From: Firmicutes bacterium UBA3553
Lineage (GTDB): Bacteria; Bacillota; Clostridia; Tissierellales; Sedimentibacteraceae
Direction: 5' to 3'
Assembly (NCBI GenBank): GCA_002381185.1
Contig: DFOA01000029.1
Location: 1-64,000 of the forward strand
DNA: 64,000 nt
The number at the start of each line of letters is the position of its first letter. Position 1 is the stretch's first letter. This document shows, piece by piece, positions 52,509 through 61,555 of the stretch. The translations under genes were made by a program, and so were the position numbers. The notes under the pieces are model-generated. The model was not told the DNA's origin. It searched no databases and saw only the letters and a list, made by a program, of their open reading frames with translations.

Positions 52509-52578
52509 AATTACCGCCTTTCTAACATCGTAAACAATTACTTTACACTATAATAGCAATGCTTTAATTTCTTTCTGT

Positions 52579-53637
52579 TTATTCTGCCGTAACAGAACTG
52601 ATGCTGTCCACAATTTGAATCCAAGTGTTTCCGGGGTTTAAATTCAATTCCTCACCGTCAATGTAAAATTTAGTCCTGTCTTTTTCAGAGCTTTTCTTCC
52701 AGATTATATCACTTGATTCTCCTTCTGTAAAATATATTCCTCTTCCTGTGCCTATAGTTTCCAGGTACAGTCTACCTGCACTGTCCAGGACGCTTTTAGG
52801 AGCCTCTAACACCATTATATTTTTAGTTTTAAGCTGTTCATTATCTAACTCATCCACATGTTTTTCTTTGTCTTTAAACCGAAAATAAAGCTTCAGCTCA
52901 TCATCGTAGATATAATCAGTTGTATTTTCTCTATTATATGTAATATTAATTTTTTTAGCTACTGAGCTGTCATATTTTTCAGAAATAGACTTGCTTTTTT
53001 CATTGAAATTATATTTTTGAAAATTCCCATCGTCTCTGAATCCGAGACGTTTCGCTTCATCCCTTATGGATTTTAATGTTGTGTACATATTGTGGGGTGC
53101 GAATTTTCCTGTGTTATTGTAACGCCACATGGCTCCTGAATAAAGACCGTCTATTTCCGCCGCACCAAGTCTTTTTATTTCTGCAAAAGCATCTTCACTT
53201 CCGCCAACATGTACGAAAATAGCGTCATTTTCAAGAGCATAATAAATAATGTAAGGTCTTGCGCTTCTTACAGGGCCTACCATTTCAGGTTCCTTTGCCA
53301 AATAAACAGCAAGATACCTTGTATAAGGATATTCAACCTGAAATTCATATATTATTTCAGCACTGTTAAGACCGGCCTGCCATCTTGCATCCGGATGATT
53401 GTCAATGGACACTGCTACCGGCCGTTTGGACAGATCTTCAGGATAATATTTCAAGCCGTCCAGGGGCGAAACAATTTTGTTTGGGTCATCCTGTTCTATT
53501 TCTTCTAATCCGATTATTTCTTGTTCCTCTTCTGCCGGAGGAGGTGCTTCTGTCTCTTCCTTCGGTGCCGATGCTTCCTTGCTGCAGGAAACAGTAAGAA
53601 GCATAACAATTAATAAACTTACTATTATTTTTTTCAT
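52579..53637 (-). CDS. DUF3048 (YerB-like) lipoprotein
   Basis: 352 residues. Lipobox LTVSC near 18, an acidic Pro-rich linker, then the DUF3048 domain (RPVAVSIDNHPDARWQAGLN, GSEDAFAEI, YRFRFKDKE-like). Function unknown; members are surface proteins. It sits where dgkA or yqfF often lies. Confidence 0.88.
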   Translation of the reverse strand: MKKIIVSLLIVMLLTVSCSKEASAPKEETEAPPPAEEEQEIIGLEEIEQDDPNKIVSPLDGLKYYPEDLSKRPVAVSIDNHPDARWQAGLNSAEIIYEFQVEYPYTRYLAVYLAKEPEMVGPVRSARPYIIYYALENDAIFVHVGGSEDAFAEIKRLGAAEIDGLYSGAMWRYNNTGKFAPHNMYTTLKSIRDEAKRLGFRDDGNFQKYNFNEKSKSISEKYDSSVAKKINITYNRENTTDYIYDDELKLYFRFKDKEKHVDELDNEQLKTKNIMVLEAPKSVLDSAGRLYLETIGTGRGIYFTEGESSDIIWKKSSEKDRTKFYIDGEELNLNPGNTWIQIVDSISSVTAE

Positions 53638-53647
53638 AGTCAGATCC

Positions 53648-54100
53648 TTATTTAAAGATTTGCAGTTCCTTCATAATTTCTTTTTCTCTTGAGCGCATCT
53701 CATCTTTTTCCTCCAAGTCCATATGGTCATATCCCAAAAGATGAAGCATGCTGTGAACAGTGAGATATAACATTTCTCTTTCAAGGCTGTGTCCGAAATC
53801 CTTAGCTTGTTCGATTATTCTCTGTGTTGAAAGCACAATATCTCCAAGGATTATTATGCCGTCAAACTCATCATCGTCGTCCATAGGAAAAGACAATACA
53901 TCTGTTTCTGAGTCAACATTCCTGTATTCTCTGTTAAGTGTTTTGATTTCTTCGTTGGTTACAAAAGAAACACTTACTTCAAAATCTCCTTCTGCTCCTT
54001 CTGCCTTTAAAACAGTATCAACAGCCTTTTCGATTGCCTTCATATTTTCCGGAGTAATTTCCATTATATCTTGTCTGTTGTCAAATAATACATCAATCAT
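53648..54100 (-). CDS. ybeY: Endoribonuclease YbeY
   Basis: 150 residues. The metal motif HSMLHLLGYDH (HXXXHXXXXXH) is at 120-130; RNVDSETDVLSFP precedes it. It processes rRNA ends. It overlaps phoH by four bases. Confidence 0.95.
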   Translation of the reverse strand: MIDVLFDNRQDIMEITPENMKAIEKAVDTVLKAEGAEGDFEVSVSFVTNEEIKTLNREYRNVDSETDVLSFPMDDDDEFDGIIILGDIVLSTQRIIEQAKDFGHSLEREMLYLTVHSMLHLLGYDHMDLEEKDEMRSREKEIMKELQIFK

Positions 54101-55059
54101 TTTTCACCCTCATATCTTTCATATGCCTTAATTATATCCTGAACAAGTTTATGCCTTACCACATCAGTTGTTTGGAAATACATGAATCCAATGTCCTCAA
54201 CATTCTTTAAAATCTTTGATACGGTTTTAAGCCCTGATTTTTTGCCGTCGGGAAGGTCTATTTGTGTAATATCTCCGGTTATTACCGCCTTAGAGCCATA
54301 TCCCAAACGGGTTAAAAACATCTTCATCTGTTCATTTGTAGTGTTTTGTGCCTCATCAAGAATAATGAACGCAGAATCCAGTGTACGTCCTCTCATATAT
54401 GCCAGAGGAGCTACCTCTATAAGCTGTTTCTCCACATTTTTTAAATAATTTTCCGGACCCATTATGTCAAACAAGGCATCATAAAGAGGCCTCAAGTATG
54501 GGTCCACCTTATCCTGCAGATCTCCGGGCAAAAATCCTAGCTTTTCACCTGCTTCCACAGCCGGCCTTGTAAGAATAATTCTGTCTACTTCCTTTTTTCT
54601 GAATGCATTGACTGCAGCAGCCACAGCAAGATATGTCTTTCCTGTTCCGGCAGGCCCTATTCCAAAGGTAATATCCTTTGTATTGATCATGTCCATATAT
54701 CTTTTTTGACCCACGGTCTTTGGTTTAATGACCCTTCCTGATGCCGTGGTTACAATTATATCCTTCAGTATTTCATTGTAATCTATACTATAATTTGACT
54801 TGTTGGCTTCAATTAAGTAAACTACCTTTTGATCGGTTAATTCGCCTTCCGTGTCAATTACATGTATCATGTCCTTTAATATTTTAACAACCGCATCTGT
54901 CTTTTGCTTATCTCCCGTAACCTTGATTACGCCGTTTCTGATAAGAATATTGACATCGAAATAGCTTTTAATCACTTTAATATTCTTATCATGAATTCCT
55001 AAAAGCTTAACAAGGTTTTCTTCATTGGCTATTAAAATATTTTCTTCGTGTAAATCCAT
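54097..55059 (-). CDS. phoH: PhoH family ATPase
   Basis: 320 residues. Walker A GPAGTGKTYLA near 137-147, then TRPAVEAGEKLGFLPGD and FIILDEAQNTT. Probably an RNA-linked NTPase, near ybeY in Firmicutes. Confidence 0.95.
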   Translation of the reverse strand: MDLHEENILIANEENLVKLLGIHDKNIKVIKSYFDVNILIRNGVIKVTGDKQKTDAVVKILKDMIHVIDTEGELTDQKVVYLIEANKSNYSIDYNEILKDIIVTTASGRVIKPKTVGQKRYMDMINTKDITFGIGPAGTGKTYLAVAAAVNAFRKKEVDRIILTRPAVEAGEKLGFLPGDLQDKVDPYLRPLYDALFDIMGPENYLKNVEKQLIEVAPLAYMRGRTLDSAFIILDEAQNTTNEQMKMFLTRLGYGSKAVITGDITQIDLPDGKKSGLKTVSKILKNVEDIGFMYFQTTDVVRHKLVQDIIKAYERYEGEK

Positions 55060-55072
55060 TTATCCTCCTTGG

Positions 55073-56284
55073 TTACTCTGTCTTAGTTTCGTCTTCGTTG
55101 TTGTCCTGCATAGGATACAATCTCACTTTCTCGCCTATGTCTTCAATAACTTCTATTTGGGCTCTTAAATAAAAATAATTGTCATCTTCTGAGAAATTCA
55201 AGGATGAATTTAATATTTTAGCATCCTTGTTGCACATTTTTAATAAGTCATCATACAAAGTAACCTTCATTTTGTTCTTAGCTGTATTTTCATCTATTTC
55301 CACAGGCTTTTCAACCTGCTCATAGTATGTGCCTTTTATAAGTGCAATATCAGATAAATATGAAATTATGGGAATTTTAACAGTACTCTCACTATAATTA
55401 TAGTTTTTATAAGGGTCTTTGTCACCTATTATTTTAATACTGTTGCCATTTATTTGCAAGTAATAAACATTTTTGCTCTTATTGGTAGCAACTTCAAAAT
55501 TTTTTAACTTTTCTTCTTTCATTTCAAAGTTGTAATATGTCTTACCGTATATTGTTCCTTCTGAAGGCACCATCATGAAATCTTCGGAATTTTTATTTTT
55601 AACCATTCCCATAACCAATGTCTGTCCTTCATATACGACATCGCCTTCCTTAACCATAGGCTGACCGCTTTTTGCTATCACTTTATTTATTATGGCATTT
55701 TTGCTTGAAATAATGCTTGAAGGTTCATTGCTTTTTATTTCTGCTTTTTCAGGTTTTTTTTCTTTCACAAAAATTATTAAATTAGATCCTTCAATATAGA
55801 CCTCAACAAATTTAAATTTTTCAAAGTTTGAGTAAATAAGTGTTTCTATTTTTTTTGGCTGCAGGCTTGAATGCGCTATGGGCATTGTAATGTTGTTTTG
55901 CTCCAGAACATTTATTATATTTCTTGCTGTAATGCTGTTTGTACCTACAACCTCCACATTCCATACTAGTGAAGATAAAACATAAAGGCACACCAGTAAA
56001 ATAAGCAAGCCTGCCAAAAATCCCTTACGTACTTTTAATTTCCCCAGCTTCAGAGAAAGACCTTTTTTGTTGACAGTCTCCATTTTTGTTTCTTTAATAA
56101 TACCTTCGTACTTCTTGTAATCTTCGTAGGAAATTTTAAGCTTGATACCATCTTCTTTTTTTTCAACATCCCACATGCGTATGCCTTTTTTCCGGAGTAA
56201 ATTTAGGACCTTTTCTGAGTTTGCCGCCTTCAGACGGATTACAACATAACCTCTCAATAAAGCCATCAACTTGAATATAAGCAT
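55073..56284 (-). CDS. yqfD: Sporulation protein YqfD
   Basis: 403 residues with one membrane segment near 90-110 (GFLAGLLILLVCLYVL) and an extracellular C-terminal part. It is made in the mother cell under sigma-E. It follows yqfC at once. Confidence 0.9.
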   Translation of the reverse strand: MLIFKLMALLRGYVVIRLKAANSEKVLNLLRKKGIRMWDVEKKEDGIKLKISYEDYKKYEGIIKETKMETVNKKGLSLKLGKLKVRKGFLAGLLILLVCLYVLSSLVWNVEVVGTNSITARNIINVLEQNNITMPIAHSSLQPKKIETLIYSNFEKFKFVEVYIEGSNLIIFVKEKKPEKAEIKSNEPSSIISSKNAIINKVIAKSGQPMVKEGDVVYEGQTLVMGMVKNKNSEDFMMVPSEGTIYGKTYYNFEMKEEKLKNFEVATNKSKNVYYLQINGNSIKIIGDKDPYKNYNYSESTVKIPIISYLSDIALIKGTYYEQVEKPVEIDENTAKNKMKVTLYDDLLKMCNKDAKILNSSLNFSEDDNYFYLRAQIEVIEDIGEKVRLYPMQDNNEDETKTE

Positions 56285-56286
56285 AT

Positions 56287-56568
56287 TTACTCCTTTTTGC
56301 TAAATATTATTTCTTCAATATTTCCCCTTATAATGACATTGTAATTATTTATTTCTTCTATCTTGAATTTTGACCCTTTTATCAAAATGTTACTTTCTAT
56401 AGTTTTTATCCCCACCTGATCATTTTCATAGACAGTTATTCCTGAATGGTTTTCTATTATCACTTTTTTATTTCCATGCATTCTTAAATCAAAATTGTCC
56501 GAAAATGCGTCATTTGGAATTTCTAAATCATCTGCCAGCTTGCTCCTTAAGTTGTTGAATTTTCCCAT
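56287..56568 (-). CDS. yqfC: Sporulation protein YqfC
   Basis: 93 residues from the ATG at 56568 with GGAGGAGG. LRSKLADDLEIPNDAF and KKVIIENHSGITVYEND follow the YqfC pattern. First gene of yqfC-yqfD-phoH-ybeY. Confidence 0.9.
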   Translation of the reverse strand: MGKFNNLRSKLADDLEIPNDAFSDNFDLRMHGNKKVIIENHSGITVYENDQVGIKTIESNILIKGSKFKIEEINNYNVIIRGNIEEIIFSKKE

Positions 56569-56727
56569 ACATACCTCCTCCATAAAATTTCATTATGTTA
56601 TTACATAAATGTTGTCTTATAATAAATTATGCATGTAGTCCCAAGTCTATGATTATAACCAAATAAGTAGTTTTTCTTAAAATATCATCATACGCATCAT
56701 GACGAATCTAAAATTCAGCAATAAAAA

Positions 56728-56752
56728 AGCAACAGTATTTATTACTGTCGCT
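56728..56752 (-). terminator. Terminator after the ABC permease
   Basis: AGCAACAGTA (56728-56737) with TACTGTCGCT (56743-56752), then TTTTTTATT on the minus strand. It lies about 75 bases after the permease stop. Confidence 0.8.
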
Positions 56753-56826
56753 CTAATGCGAAACTATCAGACACAGGAACCTAATTACCAATTAAAACAG
56801 GGGGCAAGGGGACTAGCGTGTCAATC

Positions 56827-59079
56827 TCATTCCGTGCCCGCTTTCAGCGCCTCGTTCATGGATATTTTTTCGAGCTTCATTCCGCACAGACGCTTGGTTA
56901 TTTCATACACAGCAAATATCAGTACAAAGGCTATCAGGACATGTAGCGGGTTCACAATCATTGGTACTAACATGTTGGTTATCTCCGCGACATAGGCATA
57001 TAGATTGTTACCGAATGCCAGCATGAACGGTAGCCCCAGCCAGAAGCCGATAAACACCGCCGGCGCAGAACTGTTCAGAATCATCTTCGCCAACTCTTTA
57101 CGGCGGTATCCAAATACCTTGAAAAGAGAGATGGTGTTCCGGCTTTCGTCAATCATCAGCGATGTTACTAGGAAGATAATAATGACCGAAATAAGTAAGG
57201 ACAAGGCCGTCACAGACCCAACTATCAGTGTTGTAGGCATGGACAGGTCTTCATACTCCTCGGGATTCCGTGCATCCATCACGCCGGCAAGCAGGCTTTC
57301 GTCAAAATTTATTTCGTGGCTGCTGAGAACGGTACGATAGCTTCCCGGAGGTTGACCTGTCATGCTGTTAAACTGGTCAAGGGGCATGGAAACAAATTGT
57401 TCACCGTAGGCTTCGATGATTCCGTCAATTCTCAAGGTGTATGATTTTCCGTCTAGCTTGTTTACAAAACTTATTGTGTCTCCTTCTTTTAGCTTCAGAC
57501 GGCTTGCCAGGGGATATGTGATATTTACTTGATTCTTAGGCAGAGTGCCGCCCAGCACGTCGTTCATCTTGATACCGATGGAATCCGGTTCCATACCCAA
57601 CAGGTAAAACTCGACTGATTCCCTGCCTTCAGGGTAACAGCGGAACGCATTGTACGGCTCCGCACCTTCCGGAATACCATCATCGTGTAAATTCCGTACT
57701 TTCTTGAAGTTATACTCCAGTGGATACATGTATCTCTCCAGAGCCCCCCTGTCCATCACCACATCCATCGAGTAGTTGAAGGTAAATCCAAAAAGCAGTA
57801 TCATCGATGCGGCACTTACTCCCAGCACTAAGAACAACAAGCGGGATATGCTCCGCACCTGCTCGCGTATCCGGAATTTGGTATTGAATTTAAACCGTTC
57901 CAGCCGAAGAGCGCGTTCTATAAAATTAACCCTTGCTTTTTTATCATCGCCTTTTATCAGTTCAACAGCGTTTTTTCTGAGTATCTTTCGTATAATGATA
58001 AAGCTTGACAGACCGGTAAAAGCCATAGGCACCAATGCGGCAAGCGCCAGATTTAATAGAGAAAAGGTAATACCTTTATCAGGCAGGATGTAATAAACTA
58101 ACATGGAGTCAACAAAGGGCCTTACGCACGGCATCGCGAGCAGTATTCCGACAAGGCCTCCTGCTGCAGACAACAGCACAGGGATTGACATATAGTGCCA
58201 AGTGAGTTCACGGCGTCGGTAGCCCTGAGCGTACAGAGTTCCGATGACTACGCTGTCAGATTTAACTGCGCGCAGGATCATCACATCTGAAATAAGGCAG
58301 CTAAGAAAGAAAAAAGCTATTGCTACGGGAAAGCTCATGGACTTCATACTGGAGATGTTTCCCTGAGGCATATTGATGCGCTTGTTATTCACGGCATCCA
58401 TCCATTCGGAAAGGGAATATCCTTTTTCACTTAAAAGCCCATGCAGCTTCGCTGTCTGTGTATTTATATTTTCCCTGTCCCTAAAGTATGCCCCATATAC
58501 AATGACCGCCTCTGGGAATGCCCGCATATCCTCGGCAGAAACAATCCCGATGCCAAAGCCGCTGGTTGGCAGCACATCGTAAAGGTTTTTTATTATATAA
58601 ACGTAATTGGGTACTGCCATTGTGCCTGTTATATTATAGATTTTGCCACTCAATTCTATTTTGTCACCTACATCCAAGCCTTGCGTCTTTAAAAAATACG
58701 GGTCGAGCAATATATCACCCGGTTTTTTAAGCCCACGCCCTGACAATACCGCAGGTATATTTATATTGGACGAAATGCTGAGCAGCCGAAGCTCCCCACC
58801 GGGCAGCTTGACGTCGTACTGCCGGTAAGCCTCTATCAGCGCGCCGGATTCGCCCTCCAGCTCTGCAATATTCTCAATAGGCTTATTGGTAGAAAATGTA
58901 AGGTCTTCCTGTCTATATTCTTCGGCTAGACCCACTGTCATTTTTTCCAGGTTATTTGATATGCCTGTAGCCGCGGTGAAATAAAAGCTACCCAAAAGAA
59001 TCAGAATAACGATACCGATATATCGTCCTTTGTTTTCATTTATTATGCGCCATACACGTTTTTGCAGAACCATTACCAC
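56827..59079 (-). CDS. ABC transporter permease, FtsX/MacB-like
   Basis: 750 residues starting at GTG 59079 or ATG 59073. Two FtsX halves: a large extracellular loop after the first membrane segment (GRYIGIVILILLGSFYFTA), paired membrane bundles near 260-365 and 405-440, a second loop, and a final bundle (VTALSLLISVIIIFLVTSLM). Pairs with the ATPase at 59073-59768. Base composition here is clearly higher in G+C than the flanks. Likely exports a peptide or lipid, or confers peptide resistance. Confidence 0.9.
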   Translation of the reverse strand: MVMVLQKRVWRIINENKGRYIGIVILILLGSFYFTAATGISNNLEKMTVGLAEEYRQEDLTFSTNKPIENIAELEGESGALIEAYRQYDVKLPGGELRLLSISSNINIPAVLSGRGLKKPGDILLDPYFLKTQGLDVGDKIELSGKIYNITGTMAVPNYVYIIKNLYDVLPTSGFGIGIVSAEDMRAFPEAVIVYGAYFRDRENINTQTAKLHGLLSEKGYSLSEWMDAVNNKRINMPQGNISSMKSMSFPVAIAFFFLSCLISDVMILRAVKSDSVVIGTLYAQGYRRRELTWHYMSIPVLLSAAGGLVGILLAMPCVRPFVDSMLVYYILPDKGITFSLLNLALAALVPMAFTGLSSFIIIRKILRKNAVELIKGDDKKARVNFIERALRLERFKFNTKFRIREQVRSISRLLFLVLGVSAASMILLFGFTFNYSMDVVMDRGALERYMYPLEYNFKKVRNLHDDGIPEGAEPYNAFRCYPEGRESVEFYLLGMEPDSIGIKMNDVLGGTLPKNQVNITYPLASRLKLKEGDTISFVNKLDGKSYTLRIDGIIEAYGEQFVSMPLDQFNSMTGQPPGSYRTVLSSHEINFDESLLAGVMDARNPEEYEDLSMPTTLIVGSVTALSLLISVIIIFLVTSLMIDESRNTISLFKVFGYRRKELAKMILNSSAPAVFIGFWLGLPFMLAFGNNLYAYVAEITNMLVPMIVNPLHVLIAFVLIFAVYEITKRLCGMKLEKISMNEALKAGTE

Positions 59080-59768
59080 TCAATCCTTTCCGCCGGAATA
59101 ATTTTATCATTCACCAATTTTTCTGCTATTTCACCGTTCTTGAGCTTGAATACTCTATTTGCCATACCGGCGATGGCACTGTTATGGGTAATCATTAGAA
59201 TGGTCGTGCCAAACTGAGCGTTTACTTTTTGCAATAGAGACAGCACGCTCTGGGAGGTGGATAAATCCAGTGCTCCAGTGGGCTCATCGCAGAGCAGGAG
59301 CTTTGGATTTTTAATGATGGCCCGTGCTATGGACACACGCTGCTGCTCCCCGCCTGAGAGTTCTCGGGGGAAACTGTTCTTTTTGTTGAAAAGCCCCACA
59401 GCTGAAAGCACCTCGTTCGTTTTAAGGGGGTTTTTACTGATATTGGATACAACCTCGATGTTTTCTGCTGCTGTAAGGCCCGGCACAAGGTTGTAGAACT
59501 GGAATACGAAGCCTACGCTCTCCCGGCGGTATTCAGTCAGTTCATTGTCATTAAAATCCGTAATGCGCTGACCGTCTACTTCCACCGTTCCGCCTTCCGC
59601 CCGGTCTATGCCTCCTATAATATTCATAAGCGTCGATTTACCCGAACCTGAGGGACCTAATATTACACCGGTTTCTCCTCTCTCCATCTTTAGATCTACG
59701 CCCTTGAGCACATTGGTAATAATACCAGTGTTATAGCTTTTTGTTAATCTTGATACTGATAAAAACAT
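59073..59768 (-). CDS. ABC transporter ATP-binding protein, LolD/MacB type
   Basis: 231 residues. Walker A GPSGSGKSTLM near 39-49, Q-loop near 90 (FVFQFYNL), signature LSGGEQQRV, Walker B LLLCDEPTGALD, H-loop MITHNSA. Overlaps the permease start. Confidence 0.93.
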   Translation of the reverse strand: MFLSVSRLTKSYNTGIITNVLKGVDLKMERGETGVILGPSGSGKSTLMNIIGGIDRAEGGTVEVDGQRITDFNDNELTEYRRESVGFVFQFYNLVPGLTAAENIEVVSNISKNPLKTNEVLSAVGLFNKKNSFPRELSGGEQQRVSIARAIIKNPKLLLCDEPTGALDLSTSQSVLSLLQKVNAQFGTTILMITHNSAIAGMANRVFKLKNGEIAEKLVNDKIIPAERIEW

Positions 59769-59895
59769 ATTAACACTCCATTTCTTTTTTTATAATAATA
59801 TTTTAATAACTTTATTTTATAAGTCTTTGCATATCAGCAGTTATTGCTGCCATAAAGTCAATATAAATACATCAAAAGCACCTTAAAAGCAAGAA

Positions 59896-59941
59896 CAGAG
59901 CCGACAACTTATGAGATTTCATCTCACGGTTATCGGCTCTG
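59896..59941 (-). terminator. Large hairpin at end of KTR gene
   Basis: CAGAGCCGA (59896-59904) with TCGGCTCTG (59933-59941) and an inner stem ATGAGAT/ATCTCAC. It takes in the KTR stop codon and is followed by TTCTTGCTTTT. Such stems follow KTR genes in Tn916-like elements. Confidence 0.75.
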
Positions 59942-60118
59942 CGTCTTAGCGTCCGGCTCTTTTATAAGTGATATATTCAGTTGGCTTACATTTATCAGCG
60001 TTTCCTGTTTACACTTTGGACAAAAAAGCGGGAAATTTTCAAGCACCGTATCATCGCGTACCTTAACCCTTGTTTTATTGCCGCAAACAGGACATAATAT
60101 CCATTCGTATTTACTCAA
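59930..60118 (-). CDS. Cysteine-rich KTR protein
   Basis: 62 residues starting at TTG with a GAGAGG site. Two CPxC pairs, LCPVCGNKTRVKV and FCPKCKQETL, form a zinc-ribbon with the K-T-R motif. It is typical of Gram-positive conjugative elements, often near resistance genes. Function unknown. Confidence 0.85.
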   Translation of the reverse strand: MSKYEWILCPVCGNKTRVKVRDDTVLENFPLFCPKCKQETLINVSQLNISLIKEPDAKTQSR

Positions 60119-60142
60119 TCTACCTCTCCCTACTTGATGACT

Positions 60143-60523
60143 TCAATTGTTTTTTCCATCTCGATGTCCGCCTTTTACTTTTTTATCCGTAACCTTTTTC
60201 ATGGCCTTGTTAACTTCTTGGTCAACAGATTCTTGACAGGTATCAGCATAAGTTCTTGAATCTTTGATCAGATTGTCACAGAAAGCCGCTACGTCACTGC
60301 CCGTCACTTCGAGCACACCTTTACCCAAGGCCGCACCCTCTTCAAAAAAATCGATAATCTCCGAGAGCAAACCCGTACCGTTGTCTAGCTCAACAGGACC
60401 GATCTTAAAGAGATATTTTTGAATCTCTTTATAAACAATCTGATAATCCTGCGGAAGTGCTTTAACGCGTGCCATGTGCGCCCGCCACTCTTTTTTGCCT
60501 TCAATGATATCTTGTATTCTCAT
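60143..60523 (-). CDS. DUF1048 protein, copy 1
   Basis: 126 residues. GKKEWRAHMARVKALPQDYQ then GLLSEIIDFFEEGAALGKGV are the DUF1048 pattern; a Lys-rich tail ends it. It is paralogous to the next gene. Function unknown; these genes go with PadR regulators. Confidence 0.88.
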   Translation of the reverse strand: MRIQDIIEGKKEWRAHMARVKALPQDYQIVYKEIQKYLFKIGPVELDNGTGLLSEIIDFFEEGAALGKGVLEVTGSDVAAFCDNLIKDSRTYADTCQESVDQEVNKAMKKVTDKKVKGGHRDGKNN

Positions 60524-60532
60524 TTTATCCTC

Positions 60533-60880
60533 CTATTTACCTAATTTTTTAGCAATGTTATTGTTGAGTTGCCTGCGCCACTTGTCGCGAAAAGATTTTG
60601 CACCTTCTTCGCCGACTAGCGCTGAACAGAAGCCTTTTATATCGTCACCCAAAACCTCTTGGACACTTTGACCTTCCTCCGCACTTTCTTCCAGCAGACC
60701 AAGCACGCCATCAAGAATCGGCATGAGGTTGCGACCGGTGAAATCTGAGTACGACCAAATATTTGCTTTAATTTCTTCCCATGCCGCCTGATAATCAGCC
60801 GGCAGCTTTTTCGACTGAGATTCAAAGGTTCTCAATTCTTTAGTCATATCACTACCCGTGACCTTTTCCCAAAAATTCAT
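60533..60880 (-). CDS. DUF1048 protein, copy 2
   Basis: 115 residues. FESQSKKLPADYQAAWEEI then GVLGLLEESAEEGQSVQEV. Shares the core with the neighbour at 60143-60523. Starts as TAATG with the padR stop. Confidence 0.88.
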   Translation of the reverse strand: MNFWEKVTGSDMTKELRTFESQSKKLPADYQAAWEEIKANIWSYSDFTGRNLMPILDGVLGLLEESAEEGQSVQEVLGDDIKGFCSALVGEEGAKSFRDKWRRQLNNNIAKKLGK

Positions 60881-61203
60881 TATTTCTTCTCCTTTAACTC
60901 GTTAATTTTTGATGATACAAACTCCCATTTTTCCCAAAACTTCCGCAGTTCCTCTCGTCCCGCATCGTTGAGCACGAAAAACTTTCGCGGGGGCCCCATG
61001 TCTGAGGGCTTTTTGGTGATCTCTACTAGCTTACTTTTTTCAAGCCGGATCAGGATGGTGTACACCGTTCCATCCACAATATCTGTGAAACCCAAGGCGT
61101 TCAACTGCCGCGTGATTTCGTAGCCATAGGTTTCTTTACGGCTTATTATTTCAAGGACGCAGCCTTCAAGCACGCCTTTTAGCATTTCCGTTAAATTTTC
61201 CAG
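60880..61203 (-). CDS. PadR family transcriptional regulator
   Basis: 107 residues when started at CTG 61203; AAGGAGGG lies seven bases ahead, no ATG or GTG fits, and the N-terminus (ENLTEMLKGVLEGCVLEII) matches relatives. Winged helix with TYGYEITRQLNALGF and GTVYTILIRLEKSKLVE, then GPPRKFFVLN. It probably represses its own module; see operator. Confidence 0.9.
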   Translation of the reverse strand: MENLTEMLKGVLEGCVLEIISRKETYGYEITRQLNALGFTDIVDGTVYTILIRLEKSKLVEITKKPSDMGPPRKFFVLNDAGREELRKFWEKWEFVSSKINELKEKK

Positions 61204-61226
61204 TACAATCCCTCCTTCGCTATCTT

Positions 61227-61249
61227 GTATTACTGGTATCAAGTAATAC
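61227..61249 (-). promoter_or_regulatory. Likely PadR operator
   Basis: Inverted repeat GTATTACT, seven-base spacer, AGTAATAC, just after the -10 box and before padR. Confidence 0.6.
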
Positions 61250-61262
61250 TTACTACAACTAT

Positions 61263-61291
61263 ATAGTAGCACTTAATAGTTAATTTGTCAA
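61263..61291 (-). promoter_or_regulatory. Promoter of the PadR module
   Basis: TTGACA (61291-61286) and TACTAT (61268-61263), 17 bases apart on the minus strand. The operator follows immediately. Confidence 0.75.
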
Positions 61292-61555
61292 CAGCGACTG
61301 ATATGGTAATGACTTCCATAGGGAATGCACATCAGGCTGCTTGTTGGATAGTCTCCACAAATTTTGACGCTTCCTCATTTTTGCAATCGTTTTTTATATT
61401 CTTTAATTTTTTGCAACAAAAAATGGCCTGATTTTTCAATCAGACCCGATGGGAATGTTTCAGTCCTGATGTCATGTTGGATAAACCACACAACAGCTTC
61501 GTTGGAGGTGAGCCTAAATAAATGCCGACAACGTGCATGGTAATATCTCCTGTAA
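61292..61555. other. Gap between the PadR module and the reductase gene
   Basis: About 260 bases without a clear gene. A 35-codon open stretch on the minus strand (ending KNEEASKFVETIQQAA, about 61331-61437) has no start or ribosome binding site and could be a gene relic. Nothing else is seen. Confidence 0.5.

Noticed and set aside
56699..56995. 98-residue plus-strand ORF
   Set aside because: It crosses the terminator and the end of the ABC permease in another frame; no RBS.
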